From an uncultured beta proteobacterium (GTDB lineage: Bacteria; Pseudomonadota; Gammaproteobacteria; Burkholderiales; Burkholderiaceae_E): a stretch of 64,000 nucleotides of DNA. Positions 38,868 through 49,004 of the stretch are shown in pieces (within the stretch, counting starts at the first letter, position 1; every line of letters starts with the position of its first letter). A program made the position numbers and the translations under genes. The stretch spans positions 1 through 64,000 of the forward strand of contig CAIZNI010000049.1 in the NCBI GenBank assembly GCA_903934295.1. Direction: 5' to 3'. The notes beneath the pieces are model-generated. The model did no database searches, had not been told where the DNA came from, and saw nothing but the letters and a program-made list of their open reading frames with translations.

Positions 38868-40148
38868 ATGCTGTATCAGTTGCGCGAAGTTCAGAGGGCC
38901 GTCCTGCATCCGGTCTCGATCTGGGCCGAATCGGTAAGCAAGCTCTACGCGAACCCGTACAGCCCCCTGTCCTATCTGCCGATGGCCAAGCGGATGTCGG
39001 CCGGCCTGGAACTGCTGCACCGGCTCGGCAAGGAATACGAAAAGCCCGAGTTCGGACACCGCAGCACCCGCATCGGCGAGCACGACGTGACGGTGGCCGA
39101 GCGGATCGAAATCTCCAAGCCCTTCTGCCGCCTGCTCAAGTTCGAACGCCTGCTGCCCAAGGCGCTGGCCGAGCGGGCCAACGACCCCACAGTGCTGCTG
39201 GTGGCGCCGCTGTCGGGCCACCACTCGACGCTGCTGCGCGACACGGTGCGCGCGCTGCTGCCCGACCACAACGTCTACGTCACCGACTGGCTCGACGCCC
39301 GCCACGTGCCCACTTCGGCCGGCCCGTTCCACCTCGACGATTACGTCGCCTACTGCATCGAGTTCATCCGCCACCTCGGCCCCGAAGTCCACCTGATCTC
39401 GGTGTGTCAGCCGACCGTGCCGGTGCTGGCCGCGGTGTCGATCATGGCCACGCTCAAGGACCCGAAGCTGCCGCGCTCGATGACCATGATGGGCGGCCCG
39501 CTGGACACCCGGGCCAGCCCCACCGAAGTCAACAACCTGGCCACCAACCGCAGCTTCGGCTGGTTCGAGAGCAACGTGATCTACACCGTGCCCGGCAAGT
39601 ACGCCGGCGCCGGACGCCGCGTGTACCCCGGTTTCCTGCAGCACGCGGGCTTCGTGGCGATGAACCCCGACCGGCACGTGACCTCGCACTGGGACTACTA
39701 CCTGGACCTGGTGCGAGGCGATCTCGACGACGTCGACGGTCACCGCAAGTTCTACGACGAGTACAACGCGGTCCTCGATCTGCCGGCCGAGTACTACCTG
39801 GACACGATCCGGACCGTGTTCCAGGACCACCTGCTGCCGTTAGGCAAATGGCATGTCGAGTTCGAAGGGCAGCGCATCCGCGTCGCGCCCGAGGACATCC
39901 GCAACGTCTCGCTCTTCACCATCGAAGGCGAACTCGACGACATTTCCGGCTCGGGCCAGACGCAGGCGGCCCACACGCTGTGCGCCAACATCGCTCCGGG
40001 CAGCAAGCAGCACCTGACCGCCGAAGGCGCCGGCCACTACGGCATCTTCAGCGGCCGCCGCTGGCGCGAGATCATCTACCCGCAGGTCCGCTCGTTCATC
40101 ACCGCGAACCGTCAGAAGCCGGCCCGCCGGCTCAACGCGGTCGCCTGA
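38868..40148 (+). CDS. phaZ: Intracellular polyhydroxyalkanoate depolymerase
   Basis: A 426-residue alpha/beta-hydrolase that mobilises PHA from native granules. It starts MLYQLREVQRAVLHPVSIWAE and contains VTDWLDARHVP and the nucleophile elbow LISVCQPTVPVLA, where Cys replaces Ser as in the short-chain-length intracellular PhaZ family; GELDDISG and GAGHYGIFSG supply Asp and His candidates. GGGAG precedes ATG 38868. No signal peptide, as expected for a cytoplasmic enzyme. Confidence 0.94.
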   Translation: MLYQLREVQRAVLHPVSIWAESVSKLYANPYSPLSYLPMAKRMSAGLELLHRLGKEYEKPEFGHRSTRIGEHDVTVAERIEISKPFCRLLKFERLLPKALAERANDPTVLLVAPLSGHHSTLLRDTVRALLPDHNVYVTDWLDARHVPTSAGPFHLDDYVAYCIEFIRHLGPEVHLISVCQPTVPVLAAVSIMATLKDPKLPRSMTMMGGPLDTRASPTEVNNLATNRSFGWFESNVIYTVPGKYAGAGRRVYPGFLQHAGFVAMNPDRHVTSHWDYYLDLVRGDLDDVDGHRKFYDEYNAVLDLPAEYYLDTIRTVFQDHLLPLGKWHVEFEGQRIRVAPEDIRNVSLFTIEGELDDISGSGQTQAAHTLCANIAPGSKQHLTAEGAGHYGIFSGRRWREIIYPQVRSFITANRQKPARRLNAVA

Positions 40149-40169
40149 CGGCCCGGGCGGCGCCACCCC

Positions 40170-40829
40170 GTGCCCGCCCTGGAGGCCGCGCTCACGCAGC
40201 GCGTCGATCTGATCGACGCGCTGCTGCCCCAGACCCAGTGCACCCAGTGCGGCTTCGCCGGCTGCCGGCCCTATGCGCAGGCGATCGCCGACGACGCGGT
40301 GCCGATCAACCGCTGCCCGCCCGGCGGCCAGGCGGGTGCCGACCGGCTCGCCGGTCTGCTCGGGCAGCCCACGCTGCCGCTGGACCTCAGCCGCGGACTG
40401 CCCGGGCCGCGCCGCGTCGCGCGGATCGACGCGCAGGTCTGCATCGGCTGCACCAAGTGCATCACCGCCTGCCCGGTGGACGCCATCATCGGCGCGACCC
40501 GGCGCCTGCACCACGTCATCGATGACCTGTGCAGCGGCTGCGACCTCTGCGTGCCGGCCTGTCCGGTCGACTGCATCGTGATGGAACCCGCGGCGACACC
40601 CTGGACGCCGCACGATGCGACCGCCGCCCGCCAGCGGCACCAGGCGCGGGCACGACGGCTGGTGCGCGAGGAACGCGACGACCGCGTGCGCCTCGCCCGC
40701 AAGGCTTCCGACAAGCTGGAAGCGCTCTCGGATGCACCCGTCGACGCCGACACCGCGCGCAAGCGCGCGGTCATCGAAGCGGCGATCCGCCGGGCCCGCG
40801 AACGACTGGCCGGGACGCCCGTCCGATGA
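40170..40829 (+). CDS. RnfB/RsxB-like electron transport protein
   Basis: A 219-residue iron-sulfur protein. The N-terminal cluster [17 protein letters not shown] with NRCPPGG is the RnfB Fe-S signature, followed by two [4Fe-4S] ferredoxin motifs [16 protein letters not shown] and [16 protein letters not shown] and a charged helical tail. Unlike Rnf complex subunits it has no N-terminal membrane helix, and no other rnf gene lies nearby, so it may be a soluble electron carrier. GTG 40170 starts it; its stop overlaps nth (ATGA). Confidence 0.9.
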   Translation: MPALEAALTQRVDLIDALLPQTQCTQCGFAGCRPYAQAIADDAVPINRCPPGGQAGADRLAGLLGQPTLPLDLSRGLPGPRRVARIDAQVCIGCTKCITACPVDAIIGATRRLHHVIDDLCSGCDLCVPACPVDCIVMEPAATPWTPHDATAARQRHQARARRLVREERDDRVRLARKASDKLEALSDAPVDADTARKRAVIEAAIRRARERLAGTPVR

Positions 40830-41482
40830 AGCCGGCCGATCGCCAGACCTTCTTCGAGCGGCTGCGCGCCCTCGATCCGCACCCGGTCACCGAGCTCGAA
40901 TACCAGACGCCGTTCCAGCTGCTGGCGGCGGTCCTGCTGTCGGCCCAGGCCACCGACAAGAGCGTGAATCTGGCCACCCGGCGCCTCTTCCCGGTGGCGG
41001 GAACCCCCGCGGCGATCGCGGTGCTCGGCGAGGAAGGCCTGATCCCCTATCTTCAGACCATCGGTCTGTTCCGGTCGAAAGCGCGGCATCTGGCGCAGAC
41101 CGCACAACTGCTGCTGGAGCGCCACGGCGGCGAAGTGCCCCGATCGCGCGAGGCCCTCGAGGCCCTGCCCGGGGTCGGCCGAAAGACCGCCAACGTGGTG
41201 CTCAATGTCGCTTTCGGCGAGCCCACCATGCCGGTGGACACGCATGTCTTTCGGATCTGCAACCGCACCGGCCTGGCACCCGGCAAGGACGTGCTCGAGG
41301 TCGAGCGCAAGCTGCTGCGCAACGTGCCCAAGGCATTCGGCACCCACGCCCACCACTGGCTGATCCTGCACGGGCGCTACCTGTGCAAGGCCCGCACCCC
41401 CGAATGCTGGCGCTGTCCGGTCGCCGACCTGTGCCGCTTCCGCCCCAAGACCCCCGAGCCTGCCCATGTTCAACCCCGGTAA
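40826..41482 (+). CDS. nth: Endonuclease III (DNA glycosylase/AP lyase)
   Basis: Base-excision repair enzyme for oxidised pyrimidines. The 218-residue protein has [13 protein letters not shown]-like start region ([15 protein letters not shown]), the helix-hairpin-helix [14 protein letters not shown] with the catalytic Lys, the catalytic Asp in MPVDTHVFR, and a C-terminal [4Fe-4S] motif C-x6-C-x2-C-x5-C ([17 protein letters not shown]). ATG 40826 overlaps the RsxB-like stop; the nth 3' end overlaps the DUF1841 gene by 17 bases. The coupling to the iron-sulfur carrier gene is notable because nth itself carries a cluster. Confidence 0.97.
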   Translation: MKPADRQTFFERLRALDPHPVTELEYQTPFQLLAAVLLSAQATDKSVNLATRRLFPVAGTPAAIAVLGEEGLIPYLQTIGLFRSKARHLAQTAQLLLERHGGEVPRSREALEALPGVGRKTANVVLNVAFGEPTMPVDTHVFRICNRTGLAPGKDVLEVERKLLRNVPKAFGTHAHHWLILHGRYLCKARTPECWRCPVADLCRFRPKTPEPAHVQPR

Positions 41483-41897
41483 GGACGACGTCCGACGGTT
41501 TTTCTGCGAGGCCTGGGGCAAGCACCTGGGCGCGCAGCCCCTCACGCCGCTGGAGGCGATCGCGCTCGACTGGATGCTCGAGCATCCCGAGTACCACGCC
41601 GACCTGGCTGACCTGCCGGCGGCACTGCTGGCCGATTACCCGGTCGAGGGCGGTCGCAGCAACCCCTTCCTGCACCTGTCGATGCACCTGGCGGTGTCCG
41701 AGCAGATCTCGATCGACCAGCCGCCCGGCATCCGGCGCGCCCATGATGTGCTGGCGGCACGCCGCGGATCACCGCACGAAGCGGCTCACGAACTCATCGA
41801 GTGCCTGGGCGAGGTGGTCTGGAAAGCCCAGCGGACCCGCAGCCTGCCCGACTCGGACGCCTACCTCGAGTGCATCGAACGCCGGGCCAGCCGCTGA
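41466..41897 (+). CDS. DUF1841 family protein
   Basis: A 143-residue protein beginning [20 protein letters not shown] and containing NPFLHLSMHLAVSEQISIDQPPGIR, the features of DUF1841, common in Beta- and Gammaproteobacteria. Function unknown. Its start is inside the nth gene, 17 bases before that gene's end, so it is co-translated with nth. Confidence 0.9.
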   Translation: MFNPGKDDVRRFFCEAWGKHLGAQPLTPLEAIALDWMLEHPEYHADLADLPAALLADYPVEGGRSNPFLHLSMHLAVSEQISIDQPPGIRRAHDVLAARRGSPHEAAHELIECLGEVVWKAQRTRSLPDSDAYLECIERRASR

Positions 41898-41956
41898 CGG
41901 CCGCGCGCCGGACCGATTCTGCTACCCTTGCCCCGCCTCGACAAAGAGCCTGCCCC

Positions 41957-42592
41957 ATGTTCGGACGTCTGATGCCCCGCGAGGGGAAGTTTTTCGACCT
42001 GTTCAACCAGCATGCCGACTGGATCGCCGAAGGCAGCCGCGAGCTCGCCTCGCTGATGGCCCACTACGGTGATCTCGACGCACGCCAGCGCGGCATCGAA
42101 TCGATCGATGCGATCGAGAAGTCGGCCGACCGCGTCACCCACGACACCGTCGCGTTGCTGCACAAGACCTTCATCACGCCGTTCGATCGCGACACCATCC
42201 ACCAGTTGATCACGCAGATGGACGACATCCTCGACCTGATCCAGGACGTCGCCGAATCGGCGATGCTCTACGACCTGCAGCGCGTCACTCCCGAAGCCCA
42301 GCAGCTCGCCGACCTCAACCAGATGTGCTGCGAGCGGGTGCGCACCGTAGTGGGCATGCTCTCGAGCATGGAAAATGCCGACGCCATCCTGAAGCTGTGC
42401 ACCGAGATCGACCGGCTCGAATCGGACGCCGACCGGGTGATGCGCTCGGCGATGTCCAAGCTGTTCCGCGACGAGGCCGATGTGCGCCAGCTGATCAAGC
42501 TCAAGGCCATCTACGAGCTGCTCGAGTCGGTCTCGGACAAGTGCGAGGATGTGGCCAAGGTGATCGAGGGCATCGTCCTCGAGAACGCCTGA
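41957..42592 (+). CDS. DUF47 family (PhoU-like) phosphate transport regulator
   Basis: A 211-residue helical protein (MFGRLMPREGKFFDLFNQHA, ITQMDDILDLIQDVAESAMLY, EIDRLESDADRVMRSAM) of the PhoU-like DUF47 family, which is regularly encoded beside Pit phosphate transporters and thought to regulate them. The transporter gene follows 25 bases downstream. Confidence 0.92.
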   Translation: MFGRLMPREGKFFDLFNQHADWIAEGSRELASLMAHYGDLDARQRGIESIDAIEKSADRVTHDTVALLHKTFITPFDRDTIHQLITQMDDILDLIQDVAESAMLYDLQRVTPEAQQLADLNQMCCERVRTVVGMLSSMENADAILKLCTEIDRLESDADRVMRSAMSKLFRDEADVRQLIKLKAIYELLESVSDKCEDVAKVIEGIVLENA

Positions 42593-42617
42593 GCGGCCCG
42601 GGTCGCCCGCGCGTCAC

Positions 42618-43628
42618 ATGCAAACCGTTCAGGTCGCCTTCTGGATCGTCGCCACGCTGGTCGTGCTGGCGCTGGCCATCGATTTCATCAACGGCTTTCA
42701 CGATGCCGCCAGCTCGATCGCGACGGTCGTCTCCACCGGGGTGCTCAAGCCCTACCAGGCAGTGGCCTGGGCGGCGTTGTTCAATTTCCTGGCGATCTTC
42801 GTCTTCCACCTCCAGGTGGCGGCCACCGTGGGCAAAGGCATCGTCGATCCCGGCATGATCGACCACTATGTGATCTTCGGTGCCCTGATCGCCGCGATCA
42901 GCTGGAACATCATCACCTGGTACTACGGCATTGCGTCGAGTTCCGCGCACGCGCTGATCGGCGGCCTGATGGGCGCCACCCTGGCCAAGGCAGGCACCGG
43001 CGCCCTGATCTCCAGCGGCCTGATCAAGATCGCGGTGTTCATCCTGGTGTCACCGCTGATGGGCCTCCTGCTGGGTGCGCTGCTGATGCTGGCGGTGTCG
43101 TGGCTGTTCTTTCGCTCCACGCCGCGGCGCATGGACCGCTGGTTCAGACGCCTGCAGCTGATCTCCTCCGGGCTCTACAGCCTGGGGCATGGCAGCAATG
43201 ACGCGCAGAAAACGATGGGCATCATCTGGCTGCTGCTGATCGCCACCGGCTACACCTCGGTCCAGGACAGGCTGCCGCCCTCGTGGGTGATCGTCTCGTG
43301 CTATGCGGCGATCGCGATGGGCACGCTGTTCGGCGGCTGGCGCATCGTGAAGACGATGGGCCAGAAGATCACCCAGCTCAAGCCGGTCGGCGGGTTCTGC
43401 GCCGAAACGGGTGGTGCAATCACCCTCTTCATTGCCTCGAGCTTCGGCATCCCGGTGTCCACCACCCACACCATCACCGGCGCGACCGTCGGCGTGGGCG
43501 CGGCGCAGAAGGTGTCGGCGGTTCGCTGGGGCCTGGCCGGCAACATCGTCTGGGCCTGGCTGCTGACGATCCCGGCGTCGGCGGTGGTGGCGGCGATGGC
43601 CTGGTGGGTCGGTCGCCAGATCCTCTGA
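42618..43628 (+). CDS. pit: Inorganic phosphate transporter, Pit family
   Basis: A 336-residue membrane protein, low-affinity H+-coupled phosphate symporter. The repeated Pit signature is seen twice: IDFINGFHDAASSIATVVSTGVLKP and LGHGSNDAQKTMGIIWLLLIA. About ten hydrophobic segments are present, a normal Pit count. ATG 42618 follows the DUF47 gene on the same strand, forming the usual DUF47-Pit pair. Confidence 0.95.
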   Translation: MQTVQVAFWIVATLVVLALAIDFINGFHDAASSIATVVSTGVLKPYQAVAWAALFNFLAIFVFHLQVAATVGKGIVDPGMIDHYVIFGALIAAISWNIITWYYGIASSSAHALIGGLMGATLAKAGTGALISSGLIKIAVFILVSPLMGLLLGALLMLAVSWLFFRSTPRRMDRWFRRLQLISSGLYSLGHGSNDAQKTMGIIWLLLIATGYTSVQDRLPPSWVIVSCYAAIAMGTLFGGWRIVKTMGQKITQLKPVGGFCAETGGAITLFIASSFGIPVSTTHTITGATVGVGAAQKVSAVRWGLAGNIVWAWLLTIPASAVVAAMAWWVGRQIL

Positions 43629-43638
43629 AAGCCCCACG

Positions 43639-44349
43639 GTGACGCAGGCTCCGACACCCGGCCACCCGGGCGGTCAGCTCTGGCTGGAATTGCCGCCCCT
43701 GTCCGCGCAAGCGCCGCGACGGCTGCTGGTTTTCCTGCACGGCGCCGGATCGCGTCCGGAGGCCTTTGCGCCGGTGGCGATCGCCTGGCAGCTGAAATTC
43801 CCGGGCGCCACCGTGGCGATCCTGCAGGGCCTGCGCGAGAGCGCGGGCGGCCACAGCCACGACTGGTATGACGGCAGCGGCATCGCCACCGAGCGCCTCG
43901 AACGCGTCGACCGGGCAGCCCTGACGGTGGGCGAACGGGTGGCGTTGCTGCAGGCCGGCACCGGCATCGGCCCGGAGCGCACCGTGCTGATCGGCTTCTC
44001 GCAGGGCGCGACGGTGGCCTTGCAGGTGGTGCGAAACCGGCCGGGTCTGTGTGCCATCGCGGTCGCCTATGCTGGCCGGCTTGCCGCGCCGATCCGGCCC
44101 GGCGAGCGCATCGGCGCCGACATTCATCTGGTGCACGGCGAACTCGACTCGATCGTGCCGGTGGTGCACGCGCGTCAGGCGCTGCGCGGGCTGAGCGCGG
44201 CCGGCGCCCGGGTCACCCTGGACATCGACGCCGAGGGAAGCCACACCATCGACCAGGAAGGCGTGATCCTGGGGACGACGCGGGTCCTGCAGACGATCTT
44301 TCGCGGCCGCCGGCCGCCCCGCAACGAGCGCCCGAGACGGCTGCACTGA
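43639..44349 (+). CDS. Alpha/beta-hydrolase/phospholipase, YpfH-like
   Basis: A 236-residue serine hydrolase of the carboxylesterase/phospholipase family: VFLHGAGSRPEAFAPVA, IGFSQGATVALQ (nucleophile elbow), and HGELDSIVPV (Asp) with a late His in GSHTID. YpfH-type esterases act on short acyl substrates. GTG 43639 is the start, 10 bases after the Pit stop. It is convergent with the cheB gene. Confidence 0.87.
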   Translation: MTQAPTPGHPGGQLWLELPPLSAQAPRRLLVFLHGAGSRPEAFAPVAIAWQLKFPGATVAILQGLRESAGGHSHDWYDGSGIATERLERVDRAALTVGERVALLQAGTGIGPERTVLIGFSQGATVALQVVRNRPGLCAIAVAYAGRLAAPIRPGERIGADIHLVHGELDSIVPVVHARQALRGLSAAGARVTLDIDAEGSHTIDQEGVILGTTRVLQTIFRGRRPPRNERPRRLH

Positions 44350-44351
44350 GA

Positions 44352-44369
44352 CCGGCCCAAGCGGGCCGG
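44352..44369. terminator. Hairpin between convergent esterase gene and cheB
   Basis: A 7-bp perfect stem, CCGGCCC/GGGCCGG, with a 4-nt loop, in the 26-base gap between two convergent genes. It lacks a U-tract on either strand, so it would be a weak or Rho-assisted bidirectional terminator at best. Confidence 0.35.
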
Positions 44370-44375
44370 GCCGGG

Positions 44376-45485
44376 TCAGATGCGGTGGGTGACGCCGGCC
44401 ATCGAGCGCATCCGCTCGATCAGGTGCGCGCCGATCGACTGGATCGGCAGGCTCTCGTGCACGCCACCGGCCAGCACTGCCTCGCGAGGCATGCCGTAGA
44501 CCACGCAGGTCGCCTCGTCCTGGGCGATGTTGTAGGCCCCCGCGTCGCGCATCCGGCGCATCCCGTCGGCGCCGTCGCGTCCCATGCCGGTGAGCATCAC
44601 GCCCAGCGCATTCGGACCCACGCAGCGGGCCACCGAATCGAAGAGCACATCGACCGAGGGGCGATGCCGGTTGACCGGTTCGGTGTCGTCGATCACCGCC
44701 AGGTAGTTCGCGCCGCTGCGCTCGACGCGCAGGTGCAGCCCGCCCGGCGCGATGTAGGCATGACCCGGCAGCAGGCGCTCGTGGTGCGTGGCCTCGCGCA
44801 CGCGGATGCGGCACAGGGAATCGAGCCGGTCGGCAAAGCTGCGGGTGAAGTTCGCCGGCATGTGCTGGGTGATCACCAGCGCCGGGAAGTCGGGCGGCAG
44901 CACGGTGAGGACCGCGCGGATCGCCTCGGTGCCACCGGTCGAGGCGCCGATGGCGATGAGTTTCTCGGTGCCGGTGCGCACCCCCCCGGCCAGCGGCGTG
45001 GCGCTGCGCAGGACCGGGTCGGACGACGCGGCGCGCGGCGGCGCTGTCGCCGCCGGCGTGGCGGCAGCAGTGCGCCGAAAGACCCTGGCGCGGGCCGCCA
45101 CGCGAATCTTGTCGGCCAGTTCGCCCGCGGCCTCGTTGAGCCCTCGCGACAGGCCCATCTTCGGCTTGGCGACAAAATCGACCGCGCCCAGTTCCAGCGC
45201 GCGCATCGTCACCGCTGCCCCGCGCTCGGTCAGCGTCGACACCATGACCACCGGCATCGGGCGCAGGCGCATCAGCTTTTCGAGGAAGTCGATGCCGTCC
45301 ATGCGCGGCATCTCGACATCGAGCGTGAGGACGTCAGGATCGAGGTTGCGGATCATCTCGCGGGCCTCGTAGGGGTCGCTGGCCGCGCCGATGCAGGTCA
45401 TGTCGGACTGCGCATTCACGATGCCGGCCAGCAGGCTGCGCACCAGTGCCGAATCGTCGACCACCATCACCCGGATCTTGCTCAT
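44376..45485 (-). CDS. cheB: Chemotaxis methylesterase/deamidase CheB
   Basis: Adapts receptors by removing methyl groups. The 369-residue protein has an N-terminal receiver domain ([34 protein letters not shown]) joined by an Ala-rich linker to the catalytic methylesterase domain with the Ser/His/Asp sites IGASTGG, ITQHMP and [11 protein letters not shown]. Start ATG 45485 follows an AGGGG site. Last gene of the leftward chemotaxis operon, 22 bases after cheD. Confidence 0.96.
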   Translation of the reverse strand: MSKIRVMVVDDSALVRSLLAGIVNAQSDMTCIGAASDPYEAREMIRNLDPDVLTLDVEMPRMDGIDFLEKLMRLRPMPVVMVSTLTERGAAVTMRALELGAVDFVAKPKMGLSRGLNEAAGELADKIRVAARARVFRRTAAATPAATAPPRAASSDPVLRSATPLAGGVRTGTEKLIAIGASTGGTEAIRAVLTVLPPDFPALVITQHMPANFTRSFADRLDSLCRIRVREATHHERLLPGHAYIAPGGLHLRVERSGANYLAVIDDTEPVNRHRPSVDVLFDSVARCVGPNALGVMLTGMGRDGADGMRRMRDAGAYNIAQDEATCVVYGMPREAVLAGGVHESLPIQSIGAHLIERMRSMAGVTHRI

Positions 45486-45507
45486 CACGTCCCCTGTCGC
45501 CCCACCC

Positions 45508-46128
45508 TCAGAACAGCTCAACCGAACCCGCCGGCGCCTTCTGGCGCACCTTGGCCAGATAGGAGACCTCCTCGCGCACCACGCCCGTGCTGGTGGCGGG
45601 TGCGAGTTTCTTGACCATCGCCCGGCCGCTGTGCGGCAGGAAGCAGACCTTGCGCGGATAGACGTCCAGCACATCCTTGGAGACGATGGGAATGCGCTCG
45701 TTGCCCAGGAAGCGCTCGACGAACTCGACGTTCTGGCGCCCGATGTGCAGTTGCGTCATGCCCTGGATGACGGCGGCGCCGCCGAACACCTTCGCCTCGA
45801 GATGGCCGCGCCGTCCGCCCGCCTTCAGGATGTCGTTGATCAGGATTTCCATCGCGAACGCGCCGTAGCGCGCCGACGACTCGTCGCCGTCGGGCAGCAG
45901 GAAGTGATTCATCCCGCCCACCCCCGCGCCGCGATCGGCGATGCAGGCGGCCACGCACGAGCCCAGCACCGTCTGGATCACGATGTCCTGGTGATAGACG
46001 AAGAACTCGCCGGGCAGCACCTTGCAGGCCTCGGCATTGAACCCATGATCGAAGTAGAAGAAGGACGCCTCACCCTCGCGGCGCGGACGGCGTTTGAGGA
46101 GCTCGAGCAGCGGGGTGCTGTGGATCAT
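45508..46128 (-). CDS. cheD: Chemoreceptor glutamine deamidase CheD
   Basis: A 206-residue protein with the CheD core: [16 protein letters not shown] (catalytic Cys), GGMNHFLLP (His) and [12 protein letters not shown]. It starts 4 bases after the cheR stop. Its C-terminus ends APAGSVELF, a tail also found on the CheZ-like protein at 52.0 kb, outside the conserved CheD domain; this suggests a shared docking peptide. Confidence 0.95.
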   Translation of the reverse strand: MIHSTPLLELLKRRPRREGEASFFYFDHGFNAEACKVLPGEFFVYHQDIVIQTVLGSCVAACIADRGAGVGGMNHFLLPDGDESSARYGAFAMEILINDILKAGGRRGHLEAKVFGGAAVIQGMTQLHIGRQNVEFVERFLGNERIPIVSKDVLDVYPRKVCFLPHSGRAMVKKLAPATSTGVVREEVSYLAKVRQKAPAGSVELF

Positions 46129-46132
46129 CGCG

Positions 46133-46969
46133 TCAGCCGACCCGGCGATACACGGTCTTGCCTTCGAGCTGAAAAAGGTCGCGACGATCGGTGAAATTCT
46201 CGGAGTGGCCGACGAACAGGAGCCCGCCCGGACGCAGCGCGCGGTGCATCCGTTCGAGCACCGCGGACTTCACCTGGGCGTCGAAATAGATCATCACGTT
46301 GCGGCAGAAGATGACGTCGAAGGGCTCGCGAAACGGCCAGTCGCCGCTGGACAGATTTACCTGCGAGAAGGTGATCAGCGCCGCCAGTTCCGGACGCACG
46401 CGGACGAACCCGGCGTTGTCGCGAACCCCGCGCAGGAAGTAGCGCTGGCGCAGCCCCGCATCCAGCGACTCGACCGCGGCCAGCGGATAGACCCCGCGGC
46501 GGGCGGTCGCCAGCACATTGGTGTCGATGTCGGAGGCAAAGATGCGGGTGCCGGCGCGCGGCCCGAGCGCCTCGAGCGCGGTGATCGCCAGCGAATAGGG
46601 TTCCTCGCCGGTGGACGCGGCGGCACACCAGATCGAGGCGGGCCGGCCGGGATCGGCGCGGTTCTTCAGGAACTGCTCGAGCACCGGGAAGTGATAGGCC
46701 TCGCGAAAGAACGAGGTGAGATTGGTGGTCAGCGCGTTGACGAACGACTGCCACTCGCCGCTGCCGGGCCCCCCCACGCCGTTCAGGTAGGCCTCGAAGC
46801 TGTCATGACCGGTGTCGCGCAGTCGGCGCGACAGGCGGCTGAACACCATCGTGCGCTTGCTGGGCGGCAGGTTGATGCCGGCGTGCTGATGGATCAAGGC
46901 GCGCACGCGCTCGAAGTCGGCCGGCGTGAGCCGTGACTCGGCGGCGGCGAAGGTCGTGTCGTCAGTCAT
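46133..46969 (-). CDS. cheR: Chemotaxis methyltransferase CheR
   Basis: Uses SAM to methylate receptor glutamates. The 278-residue protein has an N-terminal helical domain (RLTPADFERVRALIHQHAGINL) and the SAM-binding Rossmann fold SIWCAAASTGEEPYSLA, then IFASDIDTNVLATAR and FDVIFCRNVMIYF, typical of CheR. Start ATG 46969. Its likely docking site is the DWETF tail of the co-encoded receptor. Confidence 0.97.
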   Translation of the reverse strand: MTDDTTFAAAESRLTPADFERVRALIHQHAGINLPPSKRTMVFSRLSRRLRDTGHDSFEAYLNGVGGPGSGEWQSFVNALTTNLTSFFREAYHFPVLEQFLKNRADPGRPASIWCAAASTGEEPYSLAITALEALGPRAGTRIFASDIDTNVLATARRGVYPLAAVESLDAGLRQRYFLRGVRDNAGFVRVRPELAALITFSQVNLSSGDWPFREPFDVIFCRNVMIYFDAQVKSAVLERMHRALRPGGLLFVGHSENFTDRRDLFQLEGKTVYRRVG

Positions 46970-47002
46970 GTCGCGAGTCCCTGGAGGGTCGGCTGCGCAC
47001 GG

Positions 47003-48925
47003 TCAGAAGGTTTCCCAGTCGTCCTCGCTGACCGGCAGGCGGGGCGCCGGCGCGGCGACGACCGACGACGCGCCGCGCGCGGGAACCGCGGGCGCCACCG
47101 GGGGCGGTGGCGTCCGGTGAACGGGCGCCTGTTGCACGGCGCGCTCGGGCAGGAAGCGGGCGGAAGACGGACTGGCCGGCGACGGCTGGGCGAGCGATGG
47201 CCGGGCAGCCACCGCAGGACGGGTCGGCGCCAGTGCCAGCGGACGGGCTCTGGCCACCGAGGGCGTCACCACCGGCCGTGGCGCCGACGGACTGGACGAG
47301 CGGTTGGATGAGGCAGCAGATGAGGCAGCACCCGAGGCAGCAGACGAGGCGGTGGACGGGCGCGACGGTGCGCGCCGCGACGCCGCTGAATCCGCCGATC
47401 CGCGACCATCGAAGCGGAAGACCGAGACCGCGTCGCCCAGGCTGGACGCCTGCTCGCTCAGGCTTTCGGCGGCGGCGGCGCTCTGTTCGACCAGCGCGGC
47501 GTTCTGCTGGGTCATCTGTTCGAGCTGGCCCACGGCGGTGTCGACCGCGCCGATCTGCGCGCTCTGCTCCGAAGTGGCCGCGCTGATCTCGCCGATGATG
47601 TCGGTCACCCGCCGCACCGAACTGACGATCTCGGTCATGGTCGAACCGGCGCCACGCACCTGGCGCGAGCCGTTCTCGACATCGCCGACCGAGGCGGTGA
47701 TGAGGCTCTTGATCTCGCGGGCGGCATCGGCCGATCGCTGGGCCAGGCTTCGCACCTCGCCGGCAACAACCGCGAATCCGCGGCCCTGTTCACCGGCGCG
47801 GGCCGCCTCGACCGCGGCGTTCAACGCGAGGATGTTGGTCTGGAAGGCGATCCCGTCGATGACGCCGGTGATCTCGGCAATGCGCCGCGAACTCTCGGTG
47901 ATCGACTCCATCGTGCGAACCACCTCGGTGACCACCGACCCCCCGCGCTCGGCGACCTCGGAGGCCGACAAGGCCAGCTGGTTGGCCTGGCGTGCGCTCT
48001 CGGCGTTGCTGCGCACCGTCTGGGTGAGCTGGCTCATGCTGGAGGCGGTCTGCTGAAGGCTGCTGGCCTGCGACTCGGTGCGCCCCGACAGGTCATTGTT
48101 GCCGGTCGCGATCTCGGCCGAGGCGGTGGTGATGCTTTCGACCGACTCGCGAACCTCGGAGACGATCCGGCGCAACGACGTCTGCATCTCATCGAGTGCC
48201 GACTGCAGTTCACCGAGTTCGCCGTCGGCATCACGGCGCAGGCTGGTGCCCAGGTCACCCTTGGCCACCTGGTGCGCGAACACGCGCGCCGCGTTGATCG
48301 ACGACACCACCCGACGCGAGAACAGCAGGCTCATCACCATCGTCGCGACGATCGCCAGCGCCGACAGCAGCCAGATCACCCATTGCGCGCGGTCGGCCGC
48401 CACCTGTGCGGCGGAAAACCCGGCCTCGGCCGTGGTCCCGGCCCGGACACTGGCATCGCCCGCGATCCGGGCAACCGTTGCAAACTCCTGCTCGGCGACC
48501 TGCAGCGGCCCCGCGCCCGAACCGGTGGCGGCCAGCGTGATCGCATTGTCAGCCGCCTTGAAGGCGCGCTCGAGCGACTGGCGCAATTCGCCGGCCAGCG
48601 CCGTGCCGGCCGCGCTCGCATCGGCGGCGAACCCGCCACTGCGCTCGACCAGCTTCTCGCGCCGCTGGGTGAGCGACGCCCGCTCGGCGGCGACACTGGC
48701 CGGGTCCATCGAACCGATGACCGCCACCAGCCGATGCAGGTGCGCGCTGGACTGCGCGGCCTCGGCGCGCACCGTCTGCAGCGAAACCACCGCCGCGGCC
48801 TGCGCGTGCTGAACAGACATCGCCTGCCCGTCGCCCCGCAGGGCGAAGGTCGCCGCCGCACCGAGCGCGAGCATCAGCGCCGCGGCGGTGCAGGGGACCA
48901 GCAGGAATCGGGTTTGCAGCTTCAT
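47003..48925 (-). CDS. Methyl-accepting chemotaxis protein (Tar-like)
   Basis: A 640-residue transducer with two transmembrane segments (about residues 7-29 and 188-208), a helical periplasmic sensor, a HAMP domain and a signalling domain with the hairpin [33 protein letters not shown] low-complexity Ala/Ser/Pro-rich linker (about 525-630) leads to a C-terminal tail ending DDWETF, a CheR/CheB-docking pentapeptide of the NWETF type. Ligand unknown. Encoded between cheW and cheR. Confidence 0.94.
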   Translation of the reverse strand: MKLQTRFLLVPCTAAALMLALGAAATFALRGDGQAMSVQHAQAAAVVSLQTVRAEAAQSSAHLHRLVAVIGSMDPASVAAERASLTQRREKLVERSGGFAADASAAGTALAGELRQSLERAFKAADNAITLAATGSGAGPLQVAEQEFATVARIAGDASVRAGTTAEAGFSAAQVAADRAQWVIWLLSALAIVATMVMSLLFSRRVVSSINAARVFAHQVAKGDLGTSLRRDADGELGELQSALDEMQTSLRRIVSEVRESVESITTASAEIATGNNDLSGRTESQASSLQQTASSMSQLTQTVRSNAESARQANQLALSASEVAERGGSVVTEVVRTMESITESSRRIAEITGVIDGIAFQTNILALNAAVEAARAGEQGRGFAVVAGEVRSLAQRSADAAREIKSLITASVGDVENGSRQVRGAGSTMTEIVSSVRRVTDIIGEISAATSEQSAQIGAVDTAVGQLEQMTQQNAALVEQSAAAAESLSEQASSLGDAVSVFRFDGRGSADSAASRRAPSRPSTASSAASGAASSAASSNRSSSPSAPRPVVTPSVARARPLALAPTRPAVAARPSLAQPSPASPSSARFLPERAVQQAPVHRTPPPPVAPAVPARGASSVVAAPAPRLPVSEDDWETF

Positions 48926-49004
48926 CAGACACCTCGGTGCGCCCTTGACGGGTCGCTTTGTCCATCCATTGCACGCCCGGGACCGAAGCCCCGACCGCTT
49001 GCGA

